Below are positions 53,246 to 61,717 of a stretch of DNA of 64,000 nt, one piece after another. Both the position numbers and the translations under genes were made by a program. Under the pieces are notes generated by a model, which was given only the letters and a program-made list of their open reading frames with translations, made no database searches and was not told the origin of the DNA. Source of the stretch: Paenibacillus sp. USDA918EY (lineage in GTDB: Bacteria; Bacillota; Bacilli; Paenibacillales; Paenibacillaceae). Each line of letters starts with the position of its first letter. Within the stretch, counting starts at the first letter, position 1. Where the stretch lies: positions 37,825-101,824 of the forward strand of contig NZ_WTWY01000020.1 in NCBI RefSeq assembly GCF_009870825.1, given 5' to 3'.

Positions 53246-53998
53246 TTATCCATCGCTGCGGTCCGTTTCTTTTAATAGAAGATAGGCGTCAAAATAATGC
53301 GTTCCGTCCGCTGCTTGTCCGCTTACATATAGGCGACCGTCAACCACCTCGGACCTCTTGACCTGAATTTCATCGCCCAAGCGGGCTTCGTGATGATACG
53401 TGATCCGGAATCCCGCGCACGCGAGGCCGGCGAGCTCATCCTTGGTTAACGTGTCCATGCACAGATCGGCATAACGGGCGTTGTTCAAATGCAGATTGGC
53501 ATCGATCCCGCTGTAACGCACCACGGCCCGGTACGCGTCCTGAAGGGCGATATCCTCCGGAATGGCGACTTTATCCGGCGCTTCGCCGGCGGAATCCTCT
53601 TCATTGATGTAGACGTCGAACGGGAATTTGGAAGGTCTCAGCATTCTCCGCTTTTGAATGTCGACCAGCGCCCAGATGCTGCATGCTTCGGCAATGATCT
53701 CTCCGCCGGCATAGATCCGGAAATCCCGCTGCCACAGCGCTCCCTTCGGCCCTTTGTTCCAGGTCTCGATCTTGATTTCCTCCAGCGCCTTCGGCATCCG
53801 GCCGATGCGCAGATCCATCGTCATCAGCATCCAGCCCATACCCGCTTCAATCATCTGTTCTCTCGTCGCCCCTAGCTGCTCCAGATCGGCATCGGCCGTT
53901 CTCTGCGCTAACGACAGCAGCACCGACAGCCTTGTCTCCGATTTGTAATCGATATCGTTGGAATGAATCAGATAGGTTTCCGTCCATTTGTTGCCCAT
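53246..53998 (-). CDS. Acyl-ACP thioesterase family protein
   Basis: Start at the Met of MGNKWTETYLIHSND after AAGGGAGAG; the frame is open 19 codons further. The 250-aa protein has two hot-dog modules: the first with QRTADADLEQLGATREQ and GMGWMLMTMDLRIGRMP, the second with GIDANLHLNNARYADLCMD, carrying the N-x-H-x-N residues of FatA/bacterial acyl-ACP thioesterases. It would release fatty acids from acyl-ACP in the cytoplasm. A 20-bp palindrome overlaps its probable promoter. Confidence 0.85.
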   Translation of the reverse strand: MGNKWTETYLIHSNDIDYKSETRLSVLLSLAQRTADADLEQLGATREQMIEAGMGWMLMTMDLRIGRMPKALEEIKIETWNKGPKGALWQRDFRIYAGGEIIAEACSIWALVDIQKRRMLRPSKFPFDVYINEEDSAGEAPDKVAIPEDIALQDAYRAVVRYSGIDANLHLNNARYADLCMDTLTKDELAGLACAGFRITYHHEARLGDEIQVKRSEVVDGRLYVSGQAADGTHYFDAYLLLKETDRSDG

Positions 53999-54108
53999 GG
54001 CTTTCTCTCCCTTTTTAAGTAAAAATTGCATGTACGCCTTGCGCACCCTTTTCATTGTCCGAAATTCCCCACATGATTACGGCCTGACGCAAGTCTTCTT
54101 TATGTATA

Positions 54109-54128
54109 ATAAGCATTGGAATGCTTAT
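54109..54128. promoter_or_regulatory. Palindrome upstream of the thioesterase gene
   Basis: ATAAGCATT-GG-AATGCTTAT, perfect 9-bp arms, next to a minus-strand TATTAT/TATACA -10 candidate. Possible operator; it does not match the FapR box. Confidence 0.4.
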
Positions 54129-54155
54129 CCTAAAGCCACATCAACAACCGGGAAA

Positions 54156-54210
54156 TTAAGCAAATGTTAAGAAATTCATGGCCTTTATGTTAAGGGTTCC
54201 GGTTTATAAT
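54156..54210 (+). promoter_or_regulatory. Promoter of the two-component operon with three TTAAG boxes
   Basis: TTAAG at 54156, 54167 and 54190 (spacings 11 and 23), then TATAAT at 54205, 15 bp after the third box. The first pair reads TTAAGCAAATGTTAAG. The same arrangement recurs before the glycosyltransferase operon at 58491. Confidence 0.7.
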
Positions 54211-54267
54211 CCTATACATACAGCATACTCCTAGTTTTTATATTATTCAAAGAGGTGTAAATACCGC

Positions 54268-54975
54268 ATGTCGAGAGAAGCCATCCTGCTTGTTGATGAT
54301 GAAAAAGAAATCATTGAGCTTATTGAAATTTATCTTAAAAATGAAGGATACGTTTTATATAAAGCGTCTAACGGCTTGGAAGCCTTGGACATCCTGCGCA
54401 GCCATCCGGTGGATCTGATCATTCTCGATGTCATGATGCCCCGAATGGACGGAATTCAAGCATGCATGAAAATCCGCGAGGAGAACAACACGCCGATCAT
54501 TATGCTGTCGGCAAAAAGCCAGGATATCGACAAAATTTCCGGCCTCAGCATCGGTGCCGACGATTACGTGACCAAGCCGTTTAATCCGCTGGAACTGGTC
54601 GCCCGGGTCAAATCGCAGCTCCGCCGGTACAAGCTGTTAAACTACCGCGGCACCCCCGCCGAAGACGAGATCGTCATCGACGACTTGGTGATCAACATCG
54701 CAACGCACACCGTAACGGTGGATGACCAGGAGGTGAAGCTGACGCCCCGCGAATTTGATATTTTGAAACTGCTTGCCGTCAATCAGGGAATCGTGCTCAG
54801 CATGGACAAAATTTACGAGGAAGTATGGAACGAGCCGTTTATGGAATCGAAAAACACGGTCATGGTCCATATTCGCAAGCTACGCGAAAAAATCGAAAAG
54901 GATTCCCAGCATCCCGCTTTCATTAAAACCGTCTGGGGCATCGGCTACAAAATGAAATCGGCGAAGGAGGTGTAG
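54268..54975 (+). CDS. OmpR-family response regulator (VanR-like)
   Basis: The 235-aa protein has a full receiver (D10/D11, phosphorylation site D54 in LIILDVMMPRMDG, TKPFNP lysine near 103) and a winged-helix DNA-binding domain (about 130-230, LTPREFDILKLLA, MVHIRKLREKIEKD). GAGGTG lies before the ATG. The kinase gene begins 5 nt after its stop. The TTAAG boxes in its own promoter and in that of the glycosyltransferase operon suggest autoregulation and control of surface glycosylation. Confidence 0.88.
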   Translation: MSREAILLVDDEKEIIELIEIYLKNEGYVLYKASNGLEALDILRSHPVDLIILDVMMPRMDGIQACMKIREENNTPIIMLSAKSQDIDKISGLSIGADDYVTKPFNPLELVARVKSQLRRYKLLNYRGTPAEDEIVIDDLVINIATHTVTVDDQEVKLTPREFDILKLLAVNQGIVLSMDKIYEEVWNEPFMESKNTVMVHIRKLREKIEKDSQHPAFIKTVWGIGYKMKSAKEV

Positions 54976-54980
54976 CGTCG

Positions 54981-56210
54981 ATGAAAACCAAGGTATATAT
55001 CGGCATACGTTGGAAGTTCCTTGCGATTTTCATCGGTTGTACCGGACTGACGCTGCTGTTCGTGCTGCTCGGCTGGCTGCTCGCCTCCTACTTGATCGCG
55101 TATTCTCCCTATAACCGGCCCCTCATCTGGGTGATCAACCATATCGGGTCCAAGATCACGGGCGTAGTATTCGGGATTAGCTTTTTTGCGTTTCTCTATA
55201 TAACAGCCACCCGGCCGCTCGTTCTCTACGCCAAGGAACTTGCCGCTGTTCTAGAGGACATGGCAAGCGGCAGATTCCACGCTTCCACTGATGTAAAAAC
55301 CGCCGATGAGCTTGGTACCATCGCAGGAAACATCAACAGCTTATCCGAACAGGTACACTCCTATCTCGATGAAATAAATCACGGGTTGACCGAAATCGCT
55401 CAGGGGCATTTTGATTATCAAATCCCGGTCAGGGAGAACCATGATCTCGGCCGGATTGCGGACAGCATCAATGCGATGAGCGAACAGCTAAACCATTCGA
55501 TTCAGGAAGAGCGAAACGCCGAAAAAACGAAAAACGATCTGATTACAGGCGTTTCCCATGACCTGCGAACCCCGCTGACCTCCATTCTCGGTTTTCTGGA
55601 AATCATCGATAAGGATCGTTATACCGATGAGGTGGAGCTCCGGTACTACATGAATATTGCCTATGAAAAATCGCTCAGCCTCAAAAAACTCGTCGACGAT
55701 CTTTTCGAATACACCCGGATCAACAACGGCTTGCCCCTTCATCTGCGTGAACTGGATGTGGTCGGGTTCTTCCGGCAGCTGGCCGAGGAGTTTGTTCCCA
55801 GCCTGGAGAAGGCGGGCATGACGCTTCAAATCCACGCCCCGGAGCAGCCGGTGATGATCCGGGCCGATGGGGATCAATTGGCTCGGGCGTATGAAAACTT
55901 GATTTCCAATGGGATCAAATACGGAAGCAGCGGCAAGTATATCGACATTTATATCGCCCAAGAGGACGGGCACGTCAGCATACGTATCTGCAACTACGGA
56001 GAACCGATTCCGAAGCGGGACATTCCCTATATATTTGAACGATTCTACCGCGTCGAAAAATCGCGTTCCAAATCTACCGGCGGCACCGGGCTCGGGCTGG
56101 CCATCACGAAAAGCATCATTGAAGTGCACGGAGGACAAATCTCCGTGGAAAGTTCTACCAAGCAGACCGCGTTTGAAACCCTGCTTCCCGCTGCAGCTGC
56201 GCCGGCATAA
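54981..56210 (+). CDS. Sensor histidine kinase with two HAMP-like modules
   Basis: The 409-aa kinase has two membrane helices (about 14-38 and 57-77) with a short outer loop of about 18 residues, then two HAMP-like stretches (about 79-130 and 131-178), the H-box VSHDLRTPLTSILGF (H193), an N-box (YENLISNGIKYG) and G-boxes (RVEKSRSKSTGGTGLGLAI). The layout resembles VanS-like envelope sensors without a large external domain. A GGAGG site precedes the ATG. Partner of the upstream regulator. Confidence 0.88.
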   Translation: MKTKVYIGIRWKFLAIFIGCTGLTLLFVLLGWLLASYLIAYSPYNRPLIWVINHIGSKITGVVFGISFFAFLYITATRPLVLYAKELAAVLEDMASGRFHASTDVKTADELGTIAGNINSLSEQVHSYLDEINHGLTEIAQGHFDYQIPVRENHDLGRIADSINAMSEQLNHSIQEERNAEKTKNDLITGVSHDLRTPLTSILGFLEIIDKDRYTDEVELRYYMNIAYEKSLSLKKLVDDLFEYTRINNGLPLHLRELDVVGFFRQLAEEFVPSLEKAGMTLQIHAPEQPVMIRADGDQLARAYENLISNGIKYGSSGKYIDIYIAQEDGHVSIRICNYGEPIPKRDIPYIFERFYRVEKSRSKSTGGTGLGLAITKSIIEVHGGQISVESSTKQTAFETLLPAAAAPA

Positions 56211-56240
56211 TGTTTTTTTCCAAACGATACAAGGCGCAAA

Positions 56241-56269
56241 AGCCGCCTCCCCGTGTGAGGAGTGCGGCT
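56241..56269. terminator. Terminator between convergent kinase and mmyB-like genes
   Basis: AGCCGC-CTCC...GGAG-GCGGCT; on the minus strand it overlaps the regulator's stop codon and is followed by TTTTGC. Confidence 0.55.
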
Positions 56270-57176
56270 AAACCATGCATAACATGGAACCGTAGTCGAT
56301 AGAGCACCCTAAGTGCGCAAACGTTTTGCGGGCCGGTTCGTCAACCGGCAGGAATACTCCGACTCTAGGATACATGCCTCTGCCGGCAGAAAGATAGATC
56401 TGCTTGTAGCGGATTGGAACTAGGTCTCCTGCGCTTTCCGTCCGGGCTAATATGATTTTGGAGTGGTTTTGCTCGTATTCCGGATATTTCGCCACATTCC
56501 AGTAATTGTCGGCAGCGCCGTATTGGTTTAATTTCCCAATCAGCCTGTGATACCAGTCGTCGTGACGCGAAAGCAGATGATTCCTCTTAAAAGCTTCCAT
56601 ACCGAAGATGGCGTGCGATTCCCACTTTTCGAACGATTCCGCATCGAAGGTAGAACGGGAGCGTATGGGCAGATCGGAATTAAAGTGAAAATCCACTAAA
56701 GTCATACGGTCTTTAACAAATAAATGGCTTGGAATCTCAAAAAGCTGCCGGAACGGCTCATTAAATTCCACGATATCTAACGTAGAGGTTACAATCATCG
56801 CTGGAAGAGGTACGTTTCTCATCAATCGGCGTGCCTGTTCAAGCTCGTGCTCCAGGGAGTACCCCGTCAATTCGGAATGAATCGGCAGATATCCGGCCGC
56901 CGCGAGCAGATCGTTTCGCTCATCGGACGTGCATTCAAGGTATTCGGCAATACGAAGCATCGTTTGACGGTCCGGCAATCTGCGCGATCGTCCGACCAGC
57001 AAGTTTTTGTATGTTGGACAGGCCTCGTCATTCAGCTCCTGCTGCGTGAAACGTTTTAAAGAAGGATGGGATTGGTCGGCGGCATATTGGCGTTGACGCT
57101 TCATACGGATCGTTTCGATCTCTCCCAATGCCGCTTTCAACAATTGTTGCTGCGGGCTTCGATTTTCATGCACCAT
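56268..57176 (-). CDS. XRE-type regulator with MmyB-like ligand domain
   Basis: Start at the Met of MVHENRSPQQQLL after GGAGGGGG. The 302-aa protein has an N-terminal HTH (about 10-85; TQQELNDEACPTYKNLLVGRS is cut by helix boundaries and followed by MLRIAEYLECTSDE) and a C-terminal PAS-like MmyB domain (about 115-290; VPLPAMIVTSTLDIVEFN). In related regulators this domain binds a small ligand and the neighbouring divergent gene is the target. Here that is a quinone-oxidoreductase-like gene, with a GTGTAG/CTACAC palindrome between them. Confidence 0.8.
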   Translation of the reverse strand: MVHENRSPQQQLLKAALGEIETIRMKRQRQYAADQSHPSLKRFTQQELNDEACPTYKNLLVGRSRRLPDRQTMLRIAEYLECTSDERNDLLAAAGYLPIHSELTGYSLEHELEQARRLMRNVPLPAMIVTSTLDIVEFNEPFRQLFEIPSHLFVKDRMTLVDFHFNSDLPIRSRSTFDAESFEKWESHAIFGMEAFKRNHLLSRHDDWYHRLIGKLNQYGAADNYWNVAKYPEYEQNHSKIILARTESAGDLVPIRYKQIYLSAGRGMYPRVGVFLPVDEPARKTFAHLGCSIDYGSMLCMV

Positions 57177-57200
57177 TCTCTCCCCCTCCTCCCGGTTCAG

Positions 57201-57243
57201 GTGTAGTTCTACACTTGGGTTATATGTTTGATTAAAGTATACT
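57201..57243 (+). promoter_or_regulatory. Operator and promoter of the divergent oxidoreductase
   Basis: GTGTAG-TT-CTACAC (57201-57214) abuts the -35 TTGGGT (57215-57220); 17 bp later comes TATACT (57238-57243). The palindrome is also next to a minus-strand TATAAC box, so one protein bound there could control both genes. Confidence 0.65.
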
Positions 57244-57317
57244 CGCCCTGTAAACCGATAAACAACCCTAATAAATGACGAATCGCTATCGTCAGCATCG
57301 AATTGGAGGAGCATGAT

Positions 57318-58256
57318 ATGAAAGCGGTCGTAATGATCGATTACGGGACTTCCGATGTCCTGCAAGAACAAGAAATAGCCAAGCCGGAGTTGAAAGAAAC
57401 GGAGACGCTGGTAGAGATGTTCGCAACCACGGTCAATTCCGGGGACCATCTAATGCTCTCAGGCGCGTTTCAGGACATCATTCCCCTCCGGTTCCCCCAT
57501 ATTCTCGGCGTTGAAATCGCCGGCGTAGTGAGAGAAGTTGGAGCGAATGTAACGCATGTGAAGCAAGGGGACCGTGTCATCGGGTTGACTGAGACCGGCG
57601 GAGGTTATGCAGAGTTTGCGGTAGTGGAAGAAGAGAGACTTACGGTTATCCCGTCCACGCTCTCTTTCGAGGAGACCGTTGCGTTATCGGCCGTCGGGTT
57701 GACCGCATGGCAGGCGTTGTTTCAGTACGGGCGACTGCAGCCGGGACAGCGTATTTTAATCCACGCGGGTGCTGGGGCTGTCGGCCACCTCGCCGTTCAG
57801 CTGGCCAAACAACACGGAGCCTATGTGATCGCCACGGCCCGTCCCGAGAATCATGAATTTGTACGGCAGTTGAGAGCTGACGAGGTCATTGATTACACCA
57901 CAACCGATTTTGGGGAAACCGTCCGTCCGGTAGATATCGTGCTTGATATGGTAAGAGACGGCGGAGAAACCGAGCGGAAAAGCTACACGGTATTGAAGGA
58001 CGGAGGCAAGCTTCTCTCCCTCGTCTCCCCGGTAATCGACCGGAATCCGAGCGTTCGCGGAATCGAAGCTCAATTTGTCCGTGTTAATCCGAATCGCAGC
58101 GATTGGTTATCCCTGATTCGCAAAGTCCAGGACCAAAAGCTGAAGGTTCATATTGATCGAATCTTCCCCTTTAACGCCAAGGGAATTACGGAAGCGCATC
58201 GTGCGAGCGAAACCCGCGGTAAGAAAGGTCAGTTGTTGATTGCACGGGATCGGTAA
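57318..58256 (+). CDS. Zinc-independent alcohol dehydrogenase/quinone oxidoreductase family protein
   Basis: ATG follows TTGGAGGAG; the in-frame TTG 15 nt earlier is part of the site. The 312-aa MDR protein has the GVEIAGVVREVGANV start of the catalytic domain, the cofactor loop IHAGAGAVGHLAVQLAK (residues 150-166) with the AxxGxxG pattern of NADPH-quinone reductases, and no zinc-binding Cys/His set. It likely reduces quinones or enones with NADPH. It is divergent from an MmyB-like regulator and followed by a terminator. Confidence 0.87.
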   Translation: MKAVVMIDYGTSDVLQEQEIAKPELKETETLVEMFATTVNSGDHLMLSGAFQDIIPLRFPHILGVEIAGVVREVGANVTHVKQGDRVIGLTETGGGYAEFAVVEEERLTVIPSTLSFEETVALSAVGLTAWQALFQYGRLQPGQRILIHAGAGAVGHLAVQLAKQHGAYVIATARPENHEFVRQLRADEVIDYTTTDFGETVRPVDIVLDMVRDGGETERKSYTVLKDGGKLLSLVSPVIDRNPSVRGIEAQFVRVNPNRSDWLSLIRKVQDQKLKVHIDRIFPFNAKGITEAHRASETRGKKGQLLIARDR

Positions 58257-58344
58257 CCGTAGATACCGTGCAGGGCTTGATTGCCTTGCTCCGCGCGATT
58301 TTCGAATGAAAGTAAAAAAGGAAACGAAGCAAACTCAAGAGTCG

Positions 58345-58371
58345 CTCCCGCCGTCAGGCGGGAGTTTTTTT
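58345..58371 (+). terminator. Terminator after the oxidoreductase gene
   Basis: CTCCCGCC-GTCA-GGCGGGAG followed by seven T residues. Confidence 0.92.
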
Positions 58372-58490
58372 CGTTTATATCGATTTTTTGACACAACACT
58401 ATTCGTCCGGTTTGAGGGGGCAAACCCTTTGGCGATTTTCCGGAACCTGTCCGTAAGAGTTAAACGCGGACACATTTTTAACAGAAAAAC

Positions 58491-58545
58491 TTAAGCATAT
58501 GTTAAGCATTTGGGTAGGCTCCCATTAAGAAGTCTCCGGTATTCT
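58491..58545 (+). promoter_or_regulatory. Promoter of the glycosyltransferase operon with three TTAAG boxes
   Basis: TTAAG at 58491, 58502 and 58525 (spacings 11 and 23), then a TATTCT -10 at 58540, 15 bp after the third box: identical geometry to the two-component operon promoter at 54156. The first pair reads TTAAGCATATGTTAAG. The rest of the 58257-58628 gap holds only the terminator and leader. Confidence 0.7.
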
Positions 58546-58628
58546 TGGATTCAACAAGAGGACATCAGGCATCGGACGCATGCTCCCTGTACATTCCATG
58601 TCCATCTAGGAAGGAGTAAGAATCCCGA

Positions 58629-59909
58629 ATGAACACGATATCTCCAAAGCTTTTTCCCACTTACAAAAAGCCGCTGTTCATCATGTTGATCCTGCTGATT
58701 TTCGCACTGGCAGCGTATTTGCGGCTCGATTTCCTCGTCTCGGTGAACCACCATGTTTCGCACGACACCTTACATTACGATATCATGGTCCGGCAGCTGC
58801 TGGAAAAAGGCGTTTACGCCTACAAGGACACTCAGCCGAACGCCCAGGTTACCCCGGGATACCCGCTGTTCATGGCGGCTGTGTACAAGCTGGTGGATTA
58901 TCAGCACCATGACCCGTTCCCATACATTCGATATATCCAGGTCGGTCTTAGTCTCGCGACGCTGTGGCTGATGTACACCATCGCACGCAAGCTGGCCGGT
59001 TCGACGGTATCCTTGATCGTACTCCTCGTCAGCAGCGTATATCCGCCGTTTATCTGGAGCAACGGGGCTGTTTTGACCGAGACGCTGGCCTGCTTCTTTC
59101 TCGTTCTTTATATCCGCCTGCAGCTCAATGCCTTTGAGAAAAAGACGCGGACTCTCGCTCTGCTTGGCGGAATCGCCCTGGGTTTGCTGGTACTGACCCG
59201 GTCGGAGTTTCTGATCTTGATCGCGCCGGTGTATGTGTTCCATTTTCTATGGAAAAAAGAACTCCGTCTCACGATCAAGCTGCTGCTGTTCACCTGTATC
59301 GGAATGGGCATCGTCCTATCGCCTTGGGTGATCCGCAACATGGTATCCCTGCACGAGGTGGTCGTCGCTTCGACCCAGGTCAATCCGTTTGCAGCCGGCA
59401 CTTACCCGAATAAAAACTACGATGACGGCCTGGTGGACCGCCATGGCAAAACCCAGATGGAAGTCGCCAAGGAGCGGTTAAAAGTCGGTTTTACGCAGCA
59501 CACGTGGCAGTTCGTGAAATGGTACACCGTCGGCAAGCTCAAGTACATCTATTCGAATATGTACTTCGGCAGCGGCCACAAACCGTTATACCGCGTGCTT
59601 CCGAGCCCGCTGGGCAGCCTGCTGCATGTGGCGCTCGTTTGGTTCTCTCCGCTGGCTTTGATCGCTTCGCTCCGGAAGTGGAGACAGTCGTTGACGCTTC
59701 TTACGCTGATTGTGGCGGTTATGACAGTCACCCGCCTGGCTTTCGTTCCCGAGTACCGCTATAACTACACCGCCATGCCGCTGATTATTACGATGGATGC
59801 GATCGTTGGCGTCGCGATCCTCCGCTGGATATGGATTAAGTTATCCAAATCATCATCCAATTCACAGAAAGGAGCCGTATCCTATGCCGAACCGAATGGA
59901 AAATCATAA
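58629..59909 (+). CDS. Glycosyltransferase family 39-type membrane protein
   Basis: The 426-aa protein has ten or more hydrophobic segments and a first outer loop with acidic residues (LRLDFLVSVNHHVSHDTLHYD), the GT-C fold of enzymes that use polyprenyl-phosphate sugars (ArnT/YkcB-like). It would transfer the sugar to a cell-wall polymer, lipid or protein on the outer face. GGAAGGAG precedes the ATG. The next gene, a GT2 enzyme, overlaps its 3' end by 26 nt. Confidence 0.83.
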   Translation: MNTISPKLFPTYKKPLFIMLILLIFALAAYLRLDFLVSVNHHVSHDTLHYDIMVRQLLEKGVYAYKDTQPNAQVTPGYPLFMAAVYKLVDYQHHDPFPYIRYIQVGLSLATLWLMYTIARKLAGSTVSLIVLLVSSVYPPFIWSNGAVLTETLACFFLVLYIRLQLNAFEKKTRTLALLGGIALGLLVLTRSEFLILIAPVYVFHFLWKKELRLTIKLLLFTCIGMGIVLSPWVIRNMVSLHEVVVASTQVNPFAAGTYPNKNYDDGLVDRHGKTQMEVAKERLKVGFTQHTWQFVKWYTVGKLKYIYSNMYFGSGHKPLYRVLPSPLGSLLHVALVWFSPLALIASLRKWRQSLTLLTLIVAVMTVTRLAFVPEYRYNYTAMPLIITMDAIVGVAILRWIWIKLSKSSSNSQKGAVSYAEPNGKS

Positions 59910-60636
59910 ACAAATTCCTAAAATTCTCGTCATCGTGCCGGCCTATAACGAAGCCGAGGGCATCGCACAGGTGATCCGCCGGCTTCAAGAGGACACGCCC
60001 TACGCGGACGTGCTCGTCATCAACGACGGGTCAAGCGATGCCACCGGCCGGATCGCCCGGGCGGCCGGAGCCAATGTCATCGACCTGACCTGCAACTTAG
60101 GCATCGGAGGCGCGGTACAAACCGGCTACCGCTACGCGGCGGATCATCATTACGATTACGCCGTGCAGATTGACGGTGACGGACAGCATAATCCGTGCGA
60201 TCTAAGCCGGCTCCTGTCCGCCATGTCCGATACAGGAGCCGATATGGTGATCGGCTCACGGTTTATTACCAAGCAAGGCTTTCAATCCACCTTCGCGCGC
60301 AAAATGGGCATCGGTCTGCTGTCGACCCTACTCAGCAAGTTAACCGGAAGGACCGTTACCGATCCTACCTCGGGCTACCGCTTATGCGGAAGAAGGGCCA
60401 TCTCCCTGTTTGCAAGGGAGTATCCGGCCGACTATCCCGAGGTGGAAGCGTTGATGCTGCTCTACAACCGGGAGCTGTCCTTTACCGAAATCCCGGTCGT
60501 CATGAATGAGCGGCAGGGCGGCGTGTCTAGCATATCGGCGCTAAAGTCCGTGTATTACATGTCCAAGGTCATCCTGTCCGTCCTGCTCATGAAAACGATG
60601 AAAAGGAAAGCGTGGGAAAACCTCTATGAATCTTAA
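59884..60636 (+). CDS. Polyprenyl-phosphate glycosyltransferase (GT2)
   Basis: Start at the Met of MPNRMENHKQIPK after AAAGGAG. The 250-aa protein shows the GT-A motifs of dolichol-phosphate-mannose-synthase-like enzymes: ILVIVPAYNEAEG, VINDGSSDAT, QIDGDGQHNP (DxD-type) and SGYRLCGRRA. No long membrane tail. It should load a sugar onto undecaprenyl phosphate on the inner face, feeding the GT39-type enzyme. Overlaps both neighbours. Confidence 0.88.
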   Translation: MPNRMENHKQIPKILVIVPAYNEAEGIAQVIRRLQEDTPYADVLVINDGSSDATGRIARAAGANVIDLTCNLGIGGAVQTGYRYAADHHYDYAVQIDGDGQHNPCDLSRLLSAMSDTGADMVIGSRFITKQGFQSTFARKMGIGLLSTLLSKLTGRTVTDPTSGYRLCGRRAISLFAREYPADYPEVEALMLLYNRELSFTEIPVVMNERQGGVSSISALKSVYYMSKVILSVLLMKTMKRKAWENLYES

Positions 60637-61294
60637 TATTTACTTCATCAGTTTTTGCATCAGCCTGGCGTTTGCCGGCACGATCCTGGTTTTGATCCGC
60701 AAGCGCAAGCTGCGGGAGCAGTACGCGCTGCTTTGGCTCCTGATGAGCGCCATCATGATGGCGCTGTCCCTGTTTCCGTCCTTGCTCGACAACGTCGCGC
60801 AGCGGATTCATATCTATTATCCCCCGTCTCTGCTTTATTTGCTGAGCGTGGTAGCCGTCCTGTTTATTTTGCTTCATCTGACGATGGCCGTCTCTTCCCT
60901 CACGCATCGGGTTATTGTGCTGACCCAGACGCTCGGGTTGCAAGAGCAGCGCATTAAGAAGCTCGAAGCTGAGGCCACTGGGGGGCCGGCAGATAAGGCC
61001 GGTAATTCGGACGAGGGGATGGAGGGTTCTATTCCGGCGCCTTTTAAACGAAATGATGATTCAACCAATAAGCAGGAGCTGTCTGTTGAAAATCCGGTTG
61101 AAGATCGGCATCGTTGCGCTTCGGCTGATCCGCCAGATTCAAAGCGTGAGCTTCTTCTTAAAGTTACAGGAAGCCAAACAGCGGAACCTTCCCTTAGAAG
61201 GTCCCGTTATCGGTCGGATGACCATGCTTATAGCCGGTCTGTTCAGCCGCCCCAGATTCCTTCCGACGAACGGATGGCGGAGGTGATTCGTTGA
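60626..61294 (+). CDS. DUF2304 membrane protein with a long hydrophilic tail
   Basis: The first 115 residues have three hydrophobic segments and the ERK-type RKRKLREQYALLWLLMSAIM and LGLQEQRIKKLEAEA features of DUF2304, often found beside polyprenyl glycosyltransferases. The remaining about 105 residues are charged, Ser/Arg-rich and of unusual make-up, longer than the family I know; a second open frame in the same stretch is at least as protein-like, so a frameshift or eroded small gene is possible there. It overlaps the GT2 gene by 11 nt. Confidence 0.75.
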   Translation: MNLNIYFISFCISLAFAGTILVLIRKRKLREQYALLWLLMSAIMMALSLFPSLLDNVAQRIHIYYPPSLLYLLSVVAVLFILLHLTMAVSSLTHRVIVLTQTLGLQEQRIKKLEAEATGGPADKAGNSDEGMEGSIPAPFKRNDDSTNKQELSVENPVEDRHRCASADPPDSKRELLLKVTGSQTAEPSLRRSRYRSDDHAYSRSVQPPQIPSDERMAEVIR

Positions 61295-61295
61295 C

Positions 61296-61640
61296 ATGGC
61301 CTACCTGATGGTTCTGCTCAACATCATTCTCCTCGTCGCCGGGCAAATGGCTTGGAAAACCGGCCTGCAGCAGCAGGAGGGCATCCACATGGGTAATCTC
61401 TTTTCGGTTCTGTTCTCGCCCTGGATCTTGCTTGGGATTGCGCTTTACGCCTTGGCCACGGGGCTGTGGTTTGTCGTGCTGTCACGCCTGCCTTTAAGCC
61501 TGGCCTACCCTTTGCAAAGTCTGGCTTATGCGGTCGGTATTTTTGCCGCCTGGTATGTCTTCGGCGAGAGCGTCCCGCTGAACCGCTGGATCGGGGCCGT
61601 CGTTATTGTGCTGGGAGCGATGATTATCGCCGCAAAATGA
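61296..61640 (+). CDS. Small EamA/SMR-type transporter (ArnE/F-like)
   Basis: The 114-aa protein has four hydrophobic segments, AGQMAWKTGL at the first helix and SLAYPLQSLAYAVGIFAAWYVFGE in helices 3-4, the small multidrug/EamA layout seen in ArnE/ArnF flippase subunits. In this operon it would flip the undecaprenyl-linked sugar across the membrane, completing a three-part glycosylation system. It starts one base after the DUF2304 stop. Confidence 0.8.
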   Translation: MAYLMVLLNIILLVAGQMAWKTGLQQQEGIHMGNLFSVLFSPWILLGIALYALATGLWFVVLSRLPLSLAYPLQSLAYAVGIFAAWYVFGESVPLNRWIGAVVIVLGAMIIAAK

Positions 61641-61717
61641 ACGCTTTCGCTCGGTATTCTTGGCGTATTCTTTTAATTTTACTCAATTACAATTCATAAA
61701 GGAGTTTAAACACGAAC

